Part shown: in pieces, positions 12,539 to 23,473 of the stretch
How positions within the stretch are numbered: position 1 is the first letter of the stretch
How the letters are laid out: each line of letters starts with the position of its first letter
Translations under genes and position numbers: made by a program
Source: Parascedosporium putredinis
Taxonomy: Eukaryota; Ascomycota; Sordariomycetes; Microascales; Microascaceae
Direction of reading: 5' to 3'
NCBI GenBank assembly: GCA_949357655.1
Contig: CASHTG010000008.1
Span: forward strand, 62,001-126,000
DNA: 64,000 nt
Notes under the pieces: generated by a model
Database searches by the model: none
The model's input: the letters and a program-made list of their open reading frames with translations, nothing else
What the model was told of the DNA's origin: nothing

Positions 12539-13762
12539 ATGGGCCACGTTTCGGGTGGTGGCAACATTCCCATACACTTCCACGACGAGATGCAAAAGGG
12601 CCAAACAACGGCCTTCGCCATCGCAGAACCCCCAGTCTCGCCTAAGCTCGGCGACTTCAACCTGATTTACAGCTTCCTGGGATGTCGGGGAGGCCGATCG
12701 CTAGGAGGGTTCGTTCACCATGACTCCGCCTCGCCACACTTTTATAGCCCGCAGAGGCCTGATACAACGACTAAACTTAATATTGATGAGTTCATTCGTG
12801 TCAATGACGGAGGTACCACGAACTGTATCGGCGGGGCTCCTGGAGGGAACGATATGGCCCCAACACACGCTGAACCGGGTCTGTCGACTGCCTTGGCCGA
12901 GCTGGAAGATTTCAAAGGCGATCGTATCTTGCGAGTACAAGCTGAGCCAAGCCCCGAGAGACCTCTAATCCTTGGTGACCTGCCAATCGCGAACTCCCCG
13001 AACCACCTATTCTGGAAACTGGAGCGAGAGCGGCGGATTGATAAGCGAATTATCAACCGTCTTTATCCGGACCTCGAGTTAACGACTCACGTATTCATTG
13101 ACATGTCAAATATATATATCGGGTTTAATGATACGTTCAAGTTCTTGAGGGGCATCCCGGACTGTGATAGAACTCCACTCCCGCCGATCAACTTTGACGC
13201 CCTTTCACGGGTTCTTGAACGGGACCGGATGATCGGTGCCAGAGAACTTGTCGGTTCCGCGGCCGATCCTGATAACTTGACTGATCTACCCAACTATTTT
13301 GGAGATGCAAGGAAACTGGGGTACAAAACCAGCATCTTACGACGAGTGCTCAAGCCGAAACGAATATACCGCCGCCCCCTCCCTCGGGTGACACCCCCAC
13401 CCACGGGGTTCTCCTCGTCGGAGAGTGGTGAGTTTTATGGCATCGCAGGACGAAAAATGTCCTACAGAGAGCAAGGGGTGGATGAAATTTTGCAGTTGAA
13501 GATGGCGAATACAGTGATGGAATTCTTAGGAGAACCTGGAATTATGGTTCTTGCTACAGGAGATGCTGAGAAAGCAGAATATTCTGACGGCTTCCAAAAA
13601 CAGGCTGAGCGCATACTCAGTGTTGGTTGGCTTATTGAGGTCGTGTCGTGGAAGAAGGGCCTTAGTCAGGCATGGAGGCGACAGTCTTGGACCCAGAAAT
13701 GGGGTAAGCAATTTAGGATCATTCTCCTTGATGATTACATTGACGATGTACAAGATGCTTAG
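12539..13762 (+). CDS. NYN (PIN-like nuclease) domain protein
   Basis: A single open exon of 407 codons. The first 190 residues are low in recognisable features. A NYN domain follows, from the strand VFIDMSNIYIGFND (first acidic residue of a PIN-like site) through a long insert with basic residues (RRVLKPKRIYRR) to GIMVLATGDAEKAEYSDGF, which supplies the next conserved aspartates, and a final strand GWLIEVVSW. NYN domains are PIN-fold nucleases or nuclease-like RNA binders (LabA, Limkain-b1). Activity on RNA is an inference from the fold. I chose ATG 12539 because translation from there starts with a plausible soluble sequence; an in-frame ATG at 12440 would add 33 residues. The gene needs no frameshift correction. 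The substrate and pathway are unknown. Confidence 0.75.
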   Translation: MGHVSGGGNIPIHFHDEMQKGQTTAFAIAEPPVSPKLGDFNLIYSFLGCRGGRSLGGFVHHDSASPHFYSPQRPDTTTKLNIDEFIRVNDGGTTNCIGGAPGGNDMAPTHAEPGLSTALAELEDFKGDRILRVQAEPSPERPLILGDLPIANSPNHLFWKLERERRIDKRIINRLYPDLELTTHVFIDMSNIYIGFNDTFKFLRGIPDCDRTPLPPINFDALSRVLERDRMIGARELVGSAADPDNLTDLPNYFGDARKLGYKTSILRRVLKPKRIYRRPLPRVTPPPTGFSSSESGEFYGIAGRKMSYREQGVDEILQLKMANTVMEFLGEPGIMVLATGDAEKAEYSDGFQKQAERILSVGWLIEVVSWKKGLSQAWRRQSWTQKWGKQFRIILLDDYIDDVQDA

Positions 13763-14475
13763 GCATACGCTTTTACGAGATAGTGAAATCATATACTTGG
13801 CGTCAGCTCTACATCCCAAGGAATAGCCTTTAATGAAGCCCAAGTTGCCTTGGGCTGAAGGGGCGCTCGTGAGAGAGCGCAGTTGGATTGATGCATATTA
13901 CCGAGTAGACCTATTTGCTATCTGACAAGATTACCCAAACCCATTTCGACGTATCTCGTGCCCCCTCCTTTTCCCCCGGCGAAGGAAAAAAAGATAGTTG
14001 GAGACGGTTTTAGTGTACAAAAGAGATGGCTCTTCGTAGTGACAGGGCTGTTGAGATCAGTGTATGTGGTTATTGCGGCCGTTTGGCTGAGTACGAAGTA
14101 GTTCCCTCGCCTTTTCTTTTTCCGGGAAGGGGAAGGAAGAGAGACCTGCCTAATTAGGAAAGTACCTCGTGTTTGGCCTAAATTGTCCACGCTGGCACTT
14201 ATTCTTCTCCTGGGTTTGGTATTGTTGTCTCGAACAGACGCCAACGCCCTCTCCGACTTCCTCTCCTTTGGCGCACAATTGCACCCACAGTTTCAACTAG
14301 CCATCCTCTAAATGTGAATTGACCTTACCTGCATCTCTATCATGGTATTTTCCCAGACTGGAATTTCCCTCTAACTTGTGGTGCCTAAGAGCTACTCATT
14401 ACAGCAAAAGCTGTTCGAAGGCTTTCACACCCCTCTGAAGGCCGATTTAAGACACAACCAACTCGTTAAGCCAGG
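13763..14475. promoter_or_regulatory. Promoter region of the UGGT gene
   Basis: Contains the 3' flank of the NYN gene and the UGGT promoter. CACGCTG at 14188-14194 is the reverse complement of CAGCGTG, the core of the yeast-type unfolded protein response element (see findings). Confidence 0.4.
14188..14194. promoter_or_regulatory. Candidate UPR element (CAGCGTG core)
   Basis: The heptamer lies about 280 bp upstream of the UGGT start codon. ER folding genes are typical targets of Hac1 through this core. A single heptamer can occur by chance, so this is only a candidate. Confidence 0.3.
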
Positions 14476-17400
14476 ATGAAGCACCGCAGGCTGCTGGCAA
14501 GCCTTGCGGGCCTCCTACTAGCATTTGCGTCTACGCCTGTCCTTGGGCTTCCGAAAATCTCGGCTTCGATGCGAGCAGCCTTCGGTGCTGGGCCATATCT
14601 GTTAGAGCTGATGTATGTAACTAGCATTTCTAGGCATTGTATGTCAAATACAGGCTTTTGTGATGCTTATTCTAATAAAATTAAAGAGAAACCGCAGCTA
14701 CTGAGAATACCACTTCTTTCTTTCCGCTCCTCGACCATGTCGCAGCTGGCTATTTTGCGGATGCGGCAACCGAGAAGGAGTTGTACGAGAGGTTCCTCGC
14801 GCTCCTCAGGGAACATGATTATCTCTCTGACCCCGAGTCGCTATCTACATTTAAACTTGGCCTCTCAATGAGATCAGCCGCTCCGAGAATTGAGGCACAC
14901 TATCAGTACTACGCCACTAGCGTTGAACTGGAACACCCCGATGATGACACCCCTGCGATACCTGGGTGCTTCTGGGCACATCGCGATACTGCAATCATGG
15001 CTCCTTTGAGTCGCGTCTTTCTGCTAGTTCGCCCTTTACCTTGCCATCTCTGCCCTTTGATCGAACTCTTGGGTGGTCTGGGCCCTCTGCGATCCTGTAC
15101 ACCGACCTCACCTCACCGACCTTCCCGGCCCTTCATAGATCGCTTGCAGAAAGAGCCCTGCGCGGCGACCTAATCTACTCTGTCCGGTATCGCCGTGAGA
15201 GACACCTTCGAAAAGAAAACTCCCCGCTTCCAATCAGCGGGTATGGGGTTGAACTTGCGTTGAAGAAGACCGATTATATTGTGATCGACGATAGAGAGGC
15301 GACTGGCAGCGAAGGTTCCGGTCTTCATTCCAAGTACGGCGCGGAGGCCCAGCTCGTTTTAGGTGACGAGGAAGCTGTGTCTGATTTGAAGCCCTGTCCA
15401 AAGCCGAGGTTTCCACCCTCGGCTTAAATACCGCGTCTCTTATTCTCAAGCATGAAAGGCCATTCGAAGCCCTGGTGAAAATTACGCAAGATTTTCCTAA
15501 GTACTCATCATGGATCGCCGCTCACAATTCCTCCGAGGAGTTCGCTAAGAAGCAACGCGAAAACCTCGGAGGCGTAGTCCCCCAGGTGTCAACATTCTTT
15601 GGATGAATGGCGCACAGCTGATAGAGCGCCAGGTCGAACCCTTTACCCTTTTGGATCTACTTAGACGAGAGCGAAGGCTGATTGCGGAGGCAAAGAGTGC
15701 TGGCTTGACGGGCTCGGAGTCGATTGCATTGCTTGGTCACCCTAATGTGACATCCGCTAAGGTTGATGGTGGTTTACCCAGATTTGACTGGACGGATAAT
15801 CTCGAGGGTGGGAAAGTCATCATCTGGCTTAACGACCTCGAATCTGATGCGCAATATGAAGAGTTCCCCTCAGCTCTAACGGCGGTACGTCTACTCTACC
15901 ACACCTTGGCCCGTGATAGCCCGATAACTTTGAGCTAACCCTCCCCTCCCTTGTAACCAGCTTCTTCAGCGCACATACCCTGGCCAAGTCCCTCGAGTAC
16001 GACGTAACTGTTTCAATGCCGTTCTGCCCGTTGATGTTTCTAAGACCGACGATTTGAGGGTCGCACTGCAAGCACTGGCCTTTGTGAATCGATTGTTACC
16101 CGTTCGGTTTGGCATCGTGCCTTTTTCGTCCAGTGTTGAATCTGCTAATCTTGTCAAAATCTTTTACCATCTGCATGAAAATCATGGGCTTGATGGCCTT
16201 TTTACGTACATAGAGCCGGCTGCGCAAGGCGAGCACGTGGTAGCGGATGTTGAAATCTATGATGAGGCAATTGGTGTTCGTCCGCCAACTGACGGATTAA
16301 AGGTGCAATCGCTCGAAGAGGTGGTAGGTTCGAAATCCTTGGGAGATCGGGCTCTTCTCTCTGAAAATTGGATTAAGAGGCTGAGTGTGGCTTCAGGCAC
16401 GACACCCATTTTTGTCAATGGGGTGGTGGTACCTCGCACAGAGAATTGGCTCCAAGGAATGGGTATGAGGGTTAACTCAGATCTTCAGATTCTCCGGGAA
16501 GGGCTGCAGTTGGGGGAAATTGATGAAGATGCGTTGGTTCAACAAATTTTCCTGAAGGAGGCTTTGGAGGTGCGGAATCTTCGTATCTTTGCCGATGAAG
16601 AGAAGGAGCTACAGCTCATAGATTTGGGGAAACTGTATCGCGAGCATGCCTCGCTCCTCGGGAAAGCACCCGTTGCGGGCGCGCACGCGAGTTCAGCAAA
16701 GGAAGACTGGGTTGCTATTACGGTCATTGCCGATCTCAGCTCCGAGGACGGCTTGGCGCTCCTCCTCTCGGCTGCTCAGTTCAAGACTGGCAATCCTGGG
16801 GCCCGTTTGGAAATAGTGCACAACCCAAGGGCGGGGCGAGCCCCGGGGATGGCTTGGAGGCTGCGCTGGCAGGTCATCTTGACAAAGTCCTCAAAGCTGG
16901 CACTGTTGAAGAGATTAGGTCCCTCCTCATTGAAGAGCCGCCCTCATGGACAAACGTAAGGCGTTGCTCAACGCCTATCTCGCATCGGTCAGCTTTGAAC
17001 CAGGCTCTAATGGCTTGCTCCTGAATGGCCGCGTTATCGGGCCCCTATCGAAGAACGAGGTCCTTGGTCAGACTGAGCTCCAGCAGGTTCTAGATTTGGA
17101 GCGGAAAGCTCGTATCCATCCTGTGTATTCGGCCTTGTCTGATTTGAAACTATGGAAGGCAGTCAAAGACCCACTCACTGCAGCTAAACTCACGTCTATT
17201 GTGGCTCTCTACAATATCAGACCTACCGGAGGGTATTTTCGAGTCCGCGCCACCACTCCGAACCTCCATATTCAACAGCTGGGAGAGCAAGCACACAACT
17301 ATCGAGGTTGGTAACGCCGGGTCGGCTAGTGTGCATATAGTCGGCTTGCTTAACCCAGCGAGTGAGCAAGGGCAGCGCTGGGCACCCATCCTCAAAGTGC

Positions 17401-19171
17401 TCTCAGAAGTTGACGGCGTATATATCAAATTGTTCCTAAACCCAGATGAGAAACTTGAGGAGCTCCCAGTCAAGCGATTTTATCGCTACGTTCTAGAGTC
17501 AGGACCGACCTTTGATGAGACGGGAACGGTAAAACCGTCTGGAGCCTGCTTTAAAGGTGTACCGTCGGACGCCCTTCTTACCTTAGGGATGGATGTTCCG
17601 CCTGCCTGGCTCGTGGCTGCAAAATCTTCTGTGCACGACCCGGACAATATCAAGCTTAGTCTTGTTAAAGGCGACGTCGATGCTGTGTATGAACTACGAA
17701 ACATTCTGATCGAGGGCCACTCACGCATGACTACCAAGAATGCTGCCCCTCCAAGCGGTGCGCAGCTTGTGCTCGGGACAGAAAAGAACCCACACTCAGC
17801 GGATACCATCATAATGGCCAATCTCGGTTATTTCCAGTTCAAGGCAAACCCTGGGATCTACAATATTCGTCTTCAGAACGGGAGAAGTTCGGAAATCTTC
17901 GAAATTGAAAGCGTGGGTGCCTACGGTTATGAAGCGTCGCCAGGGGATGAAGGTACTTCCATCGCGCTGATGGATTTCAAAGGCACTACACTGTATCCAC
18001 GCCTGCAACGTAAGGTCGGTATGGAATCAGCTGACGTCCTGTCACACGGCTTGGAAGAAGCAGAACTGGGCTCGACACCCTTTTATCGCGCGGCCTTAAG
18101 GCTGCAGCCGGCATATTGGGGGTATTGATTCGACCGCTGCCGCTAAAGCACAGGGGTCGGCGTTTGACGAACAGGCCGAGATTAACATATTCTCCGTTGC
18201 TAGTGGCCACTTATATGAGCGCATGCTCAACATCATGATGCTTAGCGTTATGAAGCACACTGATCACACCGTCAAATTTTGGTTTATCGAGCAGTTCCTG
18301 TCGCCATCTTTCAAGGACTCTATTCCTCACTTAGCCCAGGAGTATGGGTTTAGGTACGAGATGGTAACCTACAAGTGGCCGCATTGGTTAAGACAGCAGA
18401 GGGAAAAGCAAAGGGAGATTTGGGGCTACAAGATTCTCTTTCTTGACGTCCTATTTCCACTTTCTCTGGACAAAGTTATTTTTGTAGATGCCGACCAGAT
18501 CGTCCGCGCTGATATGATGGATCTCGTCAATCTAGACCTTGGAGGTGCCCCTTACGGATTCACCCCCATGTGCGATTCCCGTACGGAAATGGAAGGATTC
18601 CGGTTCTGGAAGCAGGGTTACTGGGCGAATTATCTTCGCGGACTCCCTTACCATATCTCGGCGCTCTACGTTGTGGATTTGAGGCGCTTCAGGGAGTTGG
18701 CCGCTGGCGATAGACTTCGTCAGCAATACCACACTCTCAGTGCGGACCCTAACTCCCTTGCCAACCTCGATCAAGACCTGCCTAACCACATGCAGTTTAT
18801 GATTCCCATACATAGCCTCCCCAGGAGTGGCTTTGGTGTGAGACGTGGTGCAGTGACGAGAGCCTCCGAGACGCGAAAACGATTGACCTTTGCAACAACC
18901 CAATGACGAAGGAACCTAAACTTGACAGGGCTAGGCGGCAGGTCCCCGAGTGGACGGTGTATGACGATGAGATAGCCCTTTGGAAAAGAAGCGGAAGGCG
19001 TTGCCGGCGACCGAGGACCGGGACGGCGGCTCATTAACTCAAGAGCGGGAGCAAATTAGAGAAAGAGGGGAGGCGACCGAAGGGCAGGATACGTCTATTG
19101 TTATCGAGAGAAATACCAAGAGTCGTAAATGGGAGGAGGAACCAGCATCTCGGGCAAGGGATGAGCTGTGA
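14476..19171 (+). CDS. gpt1: UDP-glucose:glycoprotein glucosyltransferase (UGGT)
   Basis: Three exons: 14476-14612, 14687-15884 and 15961-19171, about 1518 aa after corrections. A signal peptide opens the protein (LLASLAGLLLAFASTPVLG). Thioredoxin-like folding-sensor domains follow (about 25-1150). The C-terminal GT24 glucosyltransferase domain starts near ASGHLYERMLNIMM and carries the DAD metal motif in IFVDADQIV (about residue 1291). The end is RDEL, an ER retention signal. The enzyme re-glucosylates misfolded N-glycoproteins in the ER so that calnexin rebinds them. Ten frameshifts are needed: runs at 14950, 15392, 15579, 16845, 16958, 17205 (one CT unit), 18098, 18118, 18819 and 18979. 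With these, the exon sums are exact multiples of three. Nine of the ten are single missing bases, so I read the gene as intact and the sequence as error-rich. Confidence 0.93.
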
Positions 19172-20117
19172 TATCACGATATTTTGATATTTCGATCACT
19201 CGAACTTGAAACTTGGAGGGCTTATCACGCAAGGTAGACGCTAGGAACACGATTCGGTAGGGCCTAGGCTCTCAGGTTTGAACTCTTTGGATATCATGAT
19301 CGTCGCCATTGTTCTAGCGTTGTCCCGTAAAAAGATGTACGATTGGTTTATCCTCCCTTATAGGTAAGCACAAAAATAACTTCATGGTCTCTCCTACTTG
19401 CCAATGGCGAGATCAGGCCTCTACCCACAAGGTTGATGAGTTTGTGAAGGCTCTTCACACCCCGCGATCAAACTATGGGAGCAGCAAAGACAGGGGGAAC
19501 GTTAAAGGGGACGTTAAAGGGGAGGAGCCCTATTCCATCAACCAACCCACAGTATGAACCTTCTCAAAAGTTCCATGGTTTTTTTAAACATAGTGGATGC
19601 CGAACGAGAGGTGATAGGACAAGGGGTCGTCGGTCACAGGCGAAAGATTGACTCGCTTGAAACCCATGCCGAAAATGGGTGAAGGATCTAGGGTGGAGTA
19701 GCCGTTTGAGACGAAGGACCATCCACGATCAGTTCTTCTACGAAGAAGGGCTATCTCCGAAGAGAATCTTGGATACGTGAATGATACGATGACTACAGAA
19801 GCGGCGCCCGTCACAACTAAAAAAAAAAAATAAAATAAAGGCAAACAAGGAAAGAGTTGACGGGTATGTTTGTTGGGGGAGGAGCGCTATCAAAGCTGGA
19901 GGCAGGGAGGTAAGGGGAGAAGGTCTAGGGAATCCAATGAGGACCAGAAAAGTCCCCCTTCCTCCCTCATAAAACTGCGCAATTCTTAGGCATTAGGGCC
20001 ACACCAGATTTCAGATAAGTTAGGTGGGAAGGGGCATGCAATAGATAACATTGTGGCCCTGTGACGAGAGAGGGAGGCTGGAAGGGAAAAGAAGGTAAAT
20101 GCTACATAGCGCACAGC
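19172..20117. other. Convergent intergenic region UGGT / chs4
   Basis: About 950 bp between two 3' ends. It holds a tandem duplicated 12-mer (ACGTTAAAGGGG at 19499-19510 and 19511-19522) and an A-rich tract near 19821-19840. I see no gene. Confidence 0.5.
19499..19522. repeat. Tandem 12-mer, two copies
   Basis: ACGTTAAAGGGG is repeated twice head to tail in the 3' flank of UGGT. No function is apparent. Confidence 0.7.
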
Positions 20118-23100
20118 CTACATAACGACCTATTTGTATTTATCAAGTCAGCATACTGGTGCTCTCATTCCCCGAAACTTCGTGAACGCGGCTAAAGCAT
20201 GAGCAGTAGTGGAAGTGAAGGCATAGGGAAGAAGAGAAGAAAAAGAAAAAAAAAAAAGGGGGGTTCAAAGAGGTGATTCATGATTCACCGTTCACCATTA
20301 TACTTACGCAATCACCGTCACCCTTTCCTTGTGGAATACCCATTTCCTCAAAGGTCGAAGGTCCTTGGCCGTTCGGACGTGGGGGCGCAGATACGGTCGA
20401 AGCGGCTGAAGGTGAGGCTGGCTTTTGCTGCGGGCGTTGTTGAGTCGGCGGCGCGCTGCCGATTCGACCGGGGCCATCGTCTAGGGGCCGTGGTCTGTCA
20501 ATATGGCTGACGGGTCGGGGACCGGGATGGCCATGCGGCGAAGGGTGAGCAGGCAGGGAGTCAAAGCGGTCAGGCCTTGCGGCGTTCGGGGCGCCCCTTC
20601 CGTACGACTCCGAGACGGGGCGATGAGGTGGCTGTTGCTGGCCAAGTTGATTAGGGCGAGAGGATGTCCGGGGCCCGTAATCTCTACCAGCCAGGGCGGG
20701 CTCACGGGGACCCTGGGGCCCCGGGTACTGACCGCCTGCAATTGAGCTAACGGGACGCTGTCCATGAGGATTAGGCTTTTGCAGGCGGCCCTGGCCGGGA
20801 TTTTGTGTGGGGCCGCCTTGACGGCCGTCATAAGGTTGGACGGTGGCCGGCCGTGGCGGGTCTTGACGGTAAGGATCTCGCCTGAAATCACCCCCGTTGC
20901 TGGGCTAGGGCTTGCCTGCCTATAGTCGTTCGACACCGGTGGCTCCCACCCCGCGGCATTGACCCGACCGCGCTGGTCTCCGGGCCCTAAGTTCCCTTGC
21001 GGTGGTCTCCCCGAGGACCCAGCGCTGAGAGGTCGAATTCCAAACGCGCTCATGGGCCGATCTGCGGCGGGTCCCTGAGACGCCCGGATTTTGGGGTCGA
21101 AATGGGGGACAAGGGCGGTCGAATGGCGTCATCCTCTGGGTAGGGCGCTGTGGACTGTGCTCTGGGTAGATTCAAGGGCGCAGGCCGATCATCCACCGGG
21201 TAGGGGGCCGCCGGCTTAGGTTGACCGGGGGCGCCGTCCACGTTGAGTGCAAAGGCTGGTGCCCGCGAGTCCTTCAGGGATAGGCGTGATATATCGGGTA
21301 CATCGGACGCACCTTGATTGGCGCCGATTGGCGGCATGTGAGGGGAGATGCGAGGCGAGATACGGGGTGCTCCGCATCTCCCTCAGACACGACAGGCATG
21401 GCAGCCGGCTTTTGGGTGAACCGGTCGGGACGCTTTCCGCGCATAGAGCCATGCTGGGATTTAATCCTTGTCAGAGTGGTCGTTTCATGATCGTGCTTGG
21501 TAAGAGTCTTTTGCTCATTGATTGATTCAAGGCGGCCAATGGCGTCTTTATTTCCGTGTTCGGCGGCAAGTTCGTACCATTTTTTAGCCTCGCGAAGATC
21601 CTTGGATACGTGGATGCCGATCTCATGATAATAGCCCATGGCGAATTCACCGGTGGCGAGCTTTCCGTCAGCAGCCTGCTTCGCGTACCTGTAGGCCAGT
21701 TGCTCGTTCTTGTTGAAGAACCCTTCATAGCCGAATAGAAACCAGCGACTAACTCCTAGCGCGGCCTCGGCCTGGCCTTGCTTGGCGGCAAGGCCATAGT
21801 AATGGAGCGAAAAGGACGGATTGAAATCGCATCCTAGTTGACAGAGCTCGTAGGCCTGACCGAGCTTCAACTGGGCCTTGGCGAAGCCGAGGAGAGCGGA
21901 CTTCTCAATATAACGTTTTGCTAGGGGAGCTGATAGGGCAGAAGACCTTCGGGTATGGTGATGTCGGGCAACTCCCGCGCAATTAGGAGCCCATAGACGT
22001 AGGCTCCCTGGGGTGCATCCTCATCGGCGGAGTCAGCAGCAGCCTCAATCAGGCTCAAGCCGTGATGGTAGTCTTTAATCTGACCGTGCTGGCCCATCAG
22101 GCTCATCATTCCGAGGCGGTAGGATGCCGCGGAATCTCCGGTCTCCAAGCCACGCTGGTAGTGTTGTATTGCATTTCTCATATCGTTCGAAGCCTCGAAG
22201 AGCATGCCCATACGATATTCGGCCCGCCCCGTACCGAGCTCGGCAGCTTTCTTGTAGCCGTTGTAAGCCTCTCTTTTGTCCATTCGGTGGCCGAACTTGC
22301 CGAATTCGAGCCACTTGGATCTTAAGAATAGGGCATCGGGATGCTCTTGGCTGGCAAGGTGATTGATGATGGTGAGGAATCGACCCGCATCTGATGTTCG
22401 GCATTGGGGGTCGGAGGTCGGGGCTTGCCATCGAGTTCCCTATCGAGATCCTCCATGATGACTTCGACCCATGCAAGGACCTGTTTCGCCCAAGCTAGCT
22501 GCATGGGCACGTTGTTGGAATGTAGCGTCTGCTCCCGGTTGTCCCAGAGGGTTTGCTCAATCTCTTCAAAGCTAGGAGGTATACCATCACCTTTGACTTT
22601 AGGAAACGGTGAAAACGTGGGCGCATCGTTTGACACATGGGCAGGCTTCAAGATCCCGGGGCTGGGTTCGCTCGGAGCTGTGAAGGAACCTGGCCTCGTA
22701 GGGTTTAGGGTGTTCGGGGCGGCTGGAGGGGACGTGAAGCCCGCGGAGTAAGAGGATTGAGGGGCCGTTCCTCCCCCGGGTGGAACTCGGTAGCTTTCGC
22801 GCTCGACTCTAATCGCTGAAGGTCATTCTGCATGTTTTGAGGAACTTCGGGCATGACCCTGCACCAGCGGAAGAGGGGTTAGCAAAGAAAGAACCTTGAG
22901 TAGGAAGGGGAGGAGGAACAGATTCCTTGTTCCGATAGCATACCTTTGTGGCAACGGGGCATAAACCTCGGGCATGTAGTAGTCATCGAAGCCGCCTGGC
23001 ACGAAGGTTGCACCGAGCTGGGGACCTTCAAGTGAGTCTGTTCTTGGTGGATTCACTACATATGTCAGAGGAAGTAGGGTGAAGGGTGGCGGAAAGAGGA

Positions 23101-23473
23101 TGAGAAAAAGCGCGCGGTCTCGGCAGCCTAGCACGGAGCGTATGCCTGCCCGCTAGGAGCCTGGCCCTCTTTGTTCATGGCGAGACTCTTCGCCGGAACG
23201 CTGGGGATTCGGAGTTTCAACGCGCGACTGGTCGGGAGCAGGTTTCACGCACCATCCCACAAGACTGGATGAGATCGGCTGCCCCCAGCGTTCCCCAGTT
23301 TTTGTAGTGTATGCATGGGAAGCGCCACGAGAAAAAAAGGGCGTAGGGAATAGGGAATAGGGCGACGCGGATCAAGAATGCTGTAAAGGGAGCAACTTAC
23401 ACGTCTGCGCATGCTGCTGCTGCTGAGGTGGGGCTGGCGGCTGCTGCCCATAAGAATTGTAGTAGTTGGCCAT
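20118..23473 (-). CDS. Chitin synthase activator, Sel1 repeats and CAAX box (Chs4/Skt5 family)
   Basis: Four exons on the minus strand: 23473-23401, 23055-22944, 22858-20308 and a 12-nt last exon 20129-20118; about 917 aa after restoring six bases. The N-terminus is glutamine/proline-rich (MANYYNSYGQQ). About seven Sel1/TPR-like repeats follow in the middle (for example AKKWYELAAEHGNKDAIGRL). The long C-terminal part is disordered and rich in proline, glutamine and arginine. The last exon encodes only VVM plus stop; joined to the preceding TGC codon it gives CVVM, a CAAX prenylation box. Chs4/Skt5 proteins recruit and activate a chitin synthase (yeast Chs3 type) at the plasma membrane, and prenylation anchors them. 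Frameshift runs (plus-strand positions): about 22805-22815, 22384, 21924, 21342, 21055 and 20891. The first is the least precisely placed. Confidence 0.88.

Noticed and set aside
14950..18981. UGGT as a true pseudogene
   Set aside because: Conservation is continuous across all breaks, no in-frame nonsense codon remains after correction, and the signal peptide, GT24 motif and ER signal are all present.
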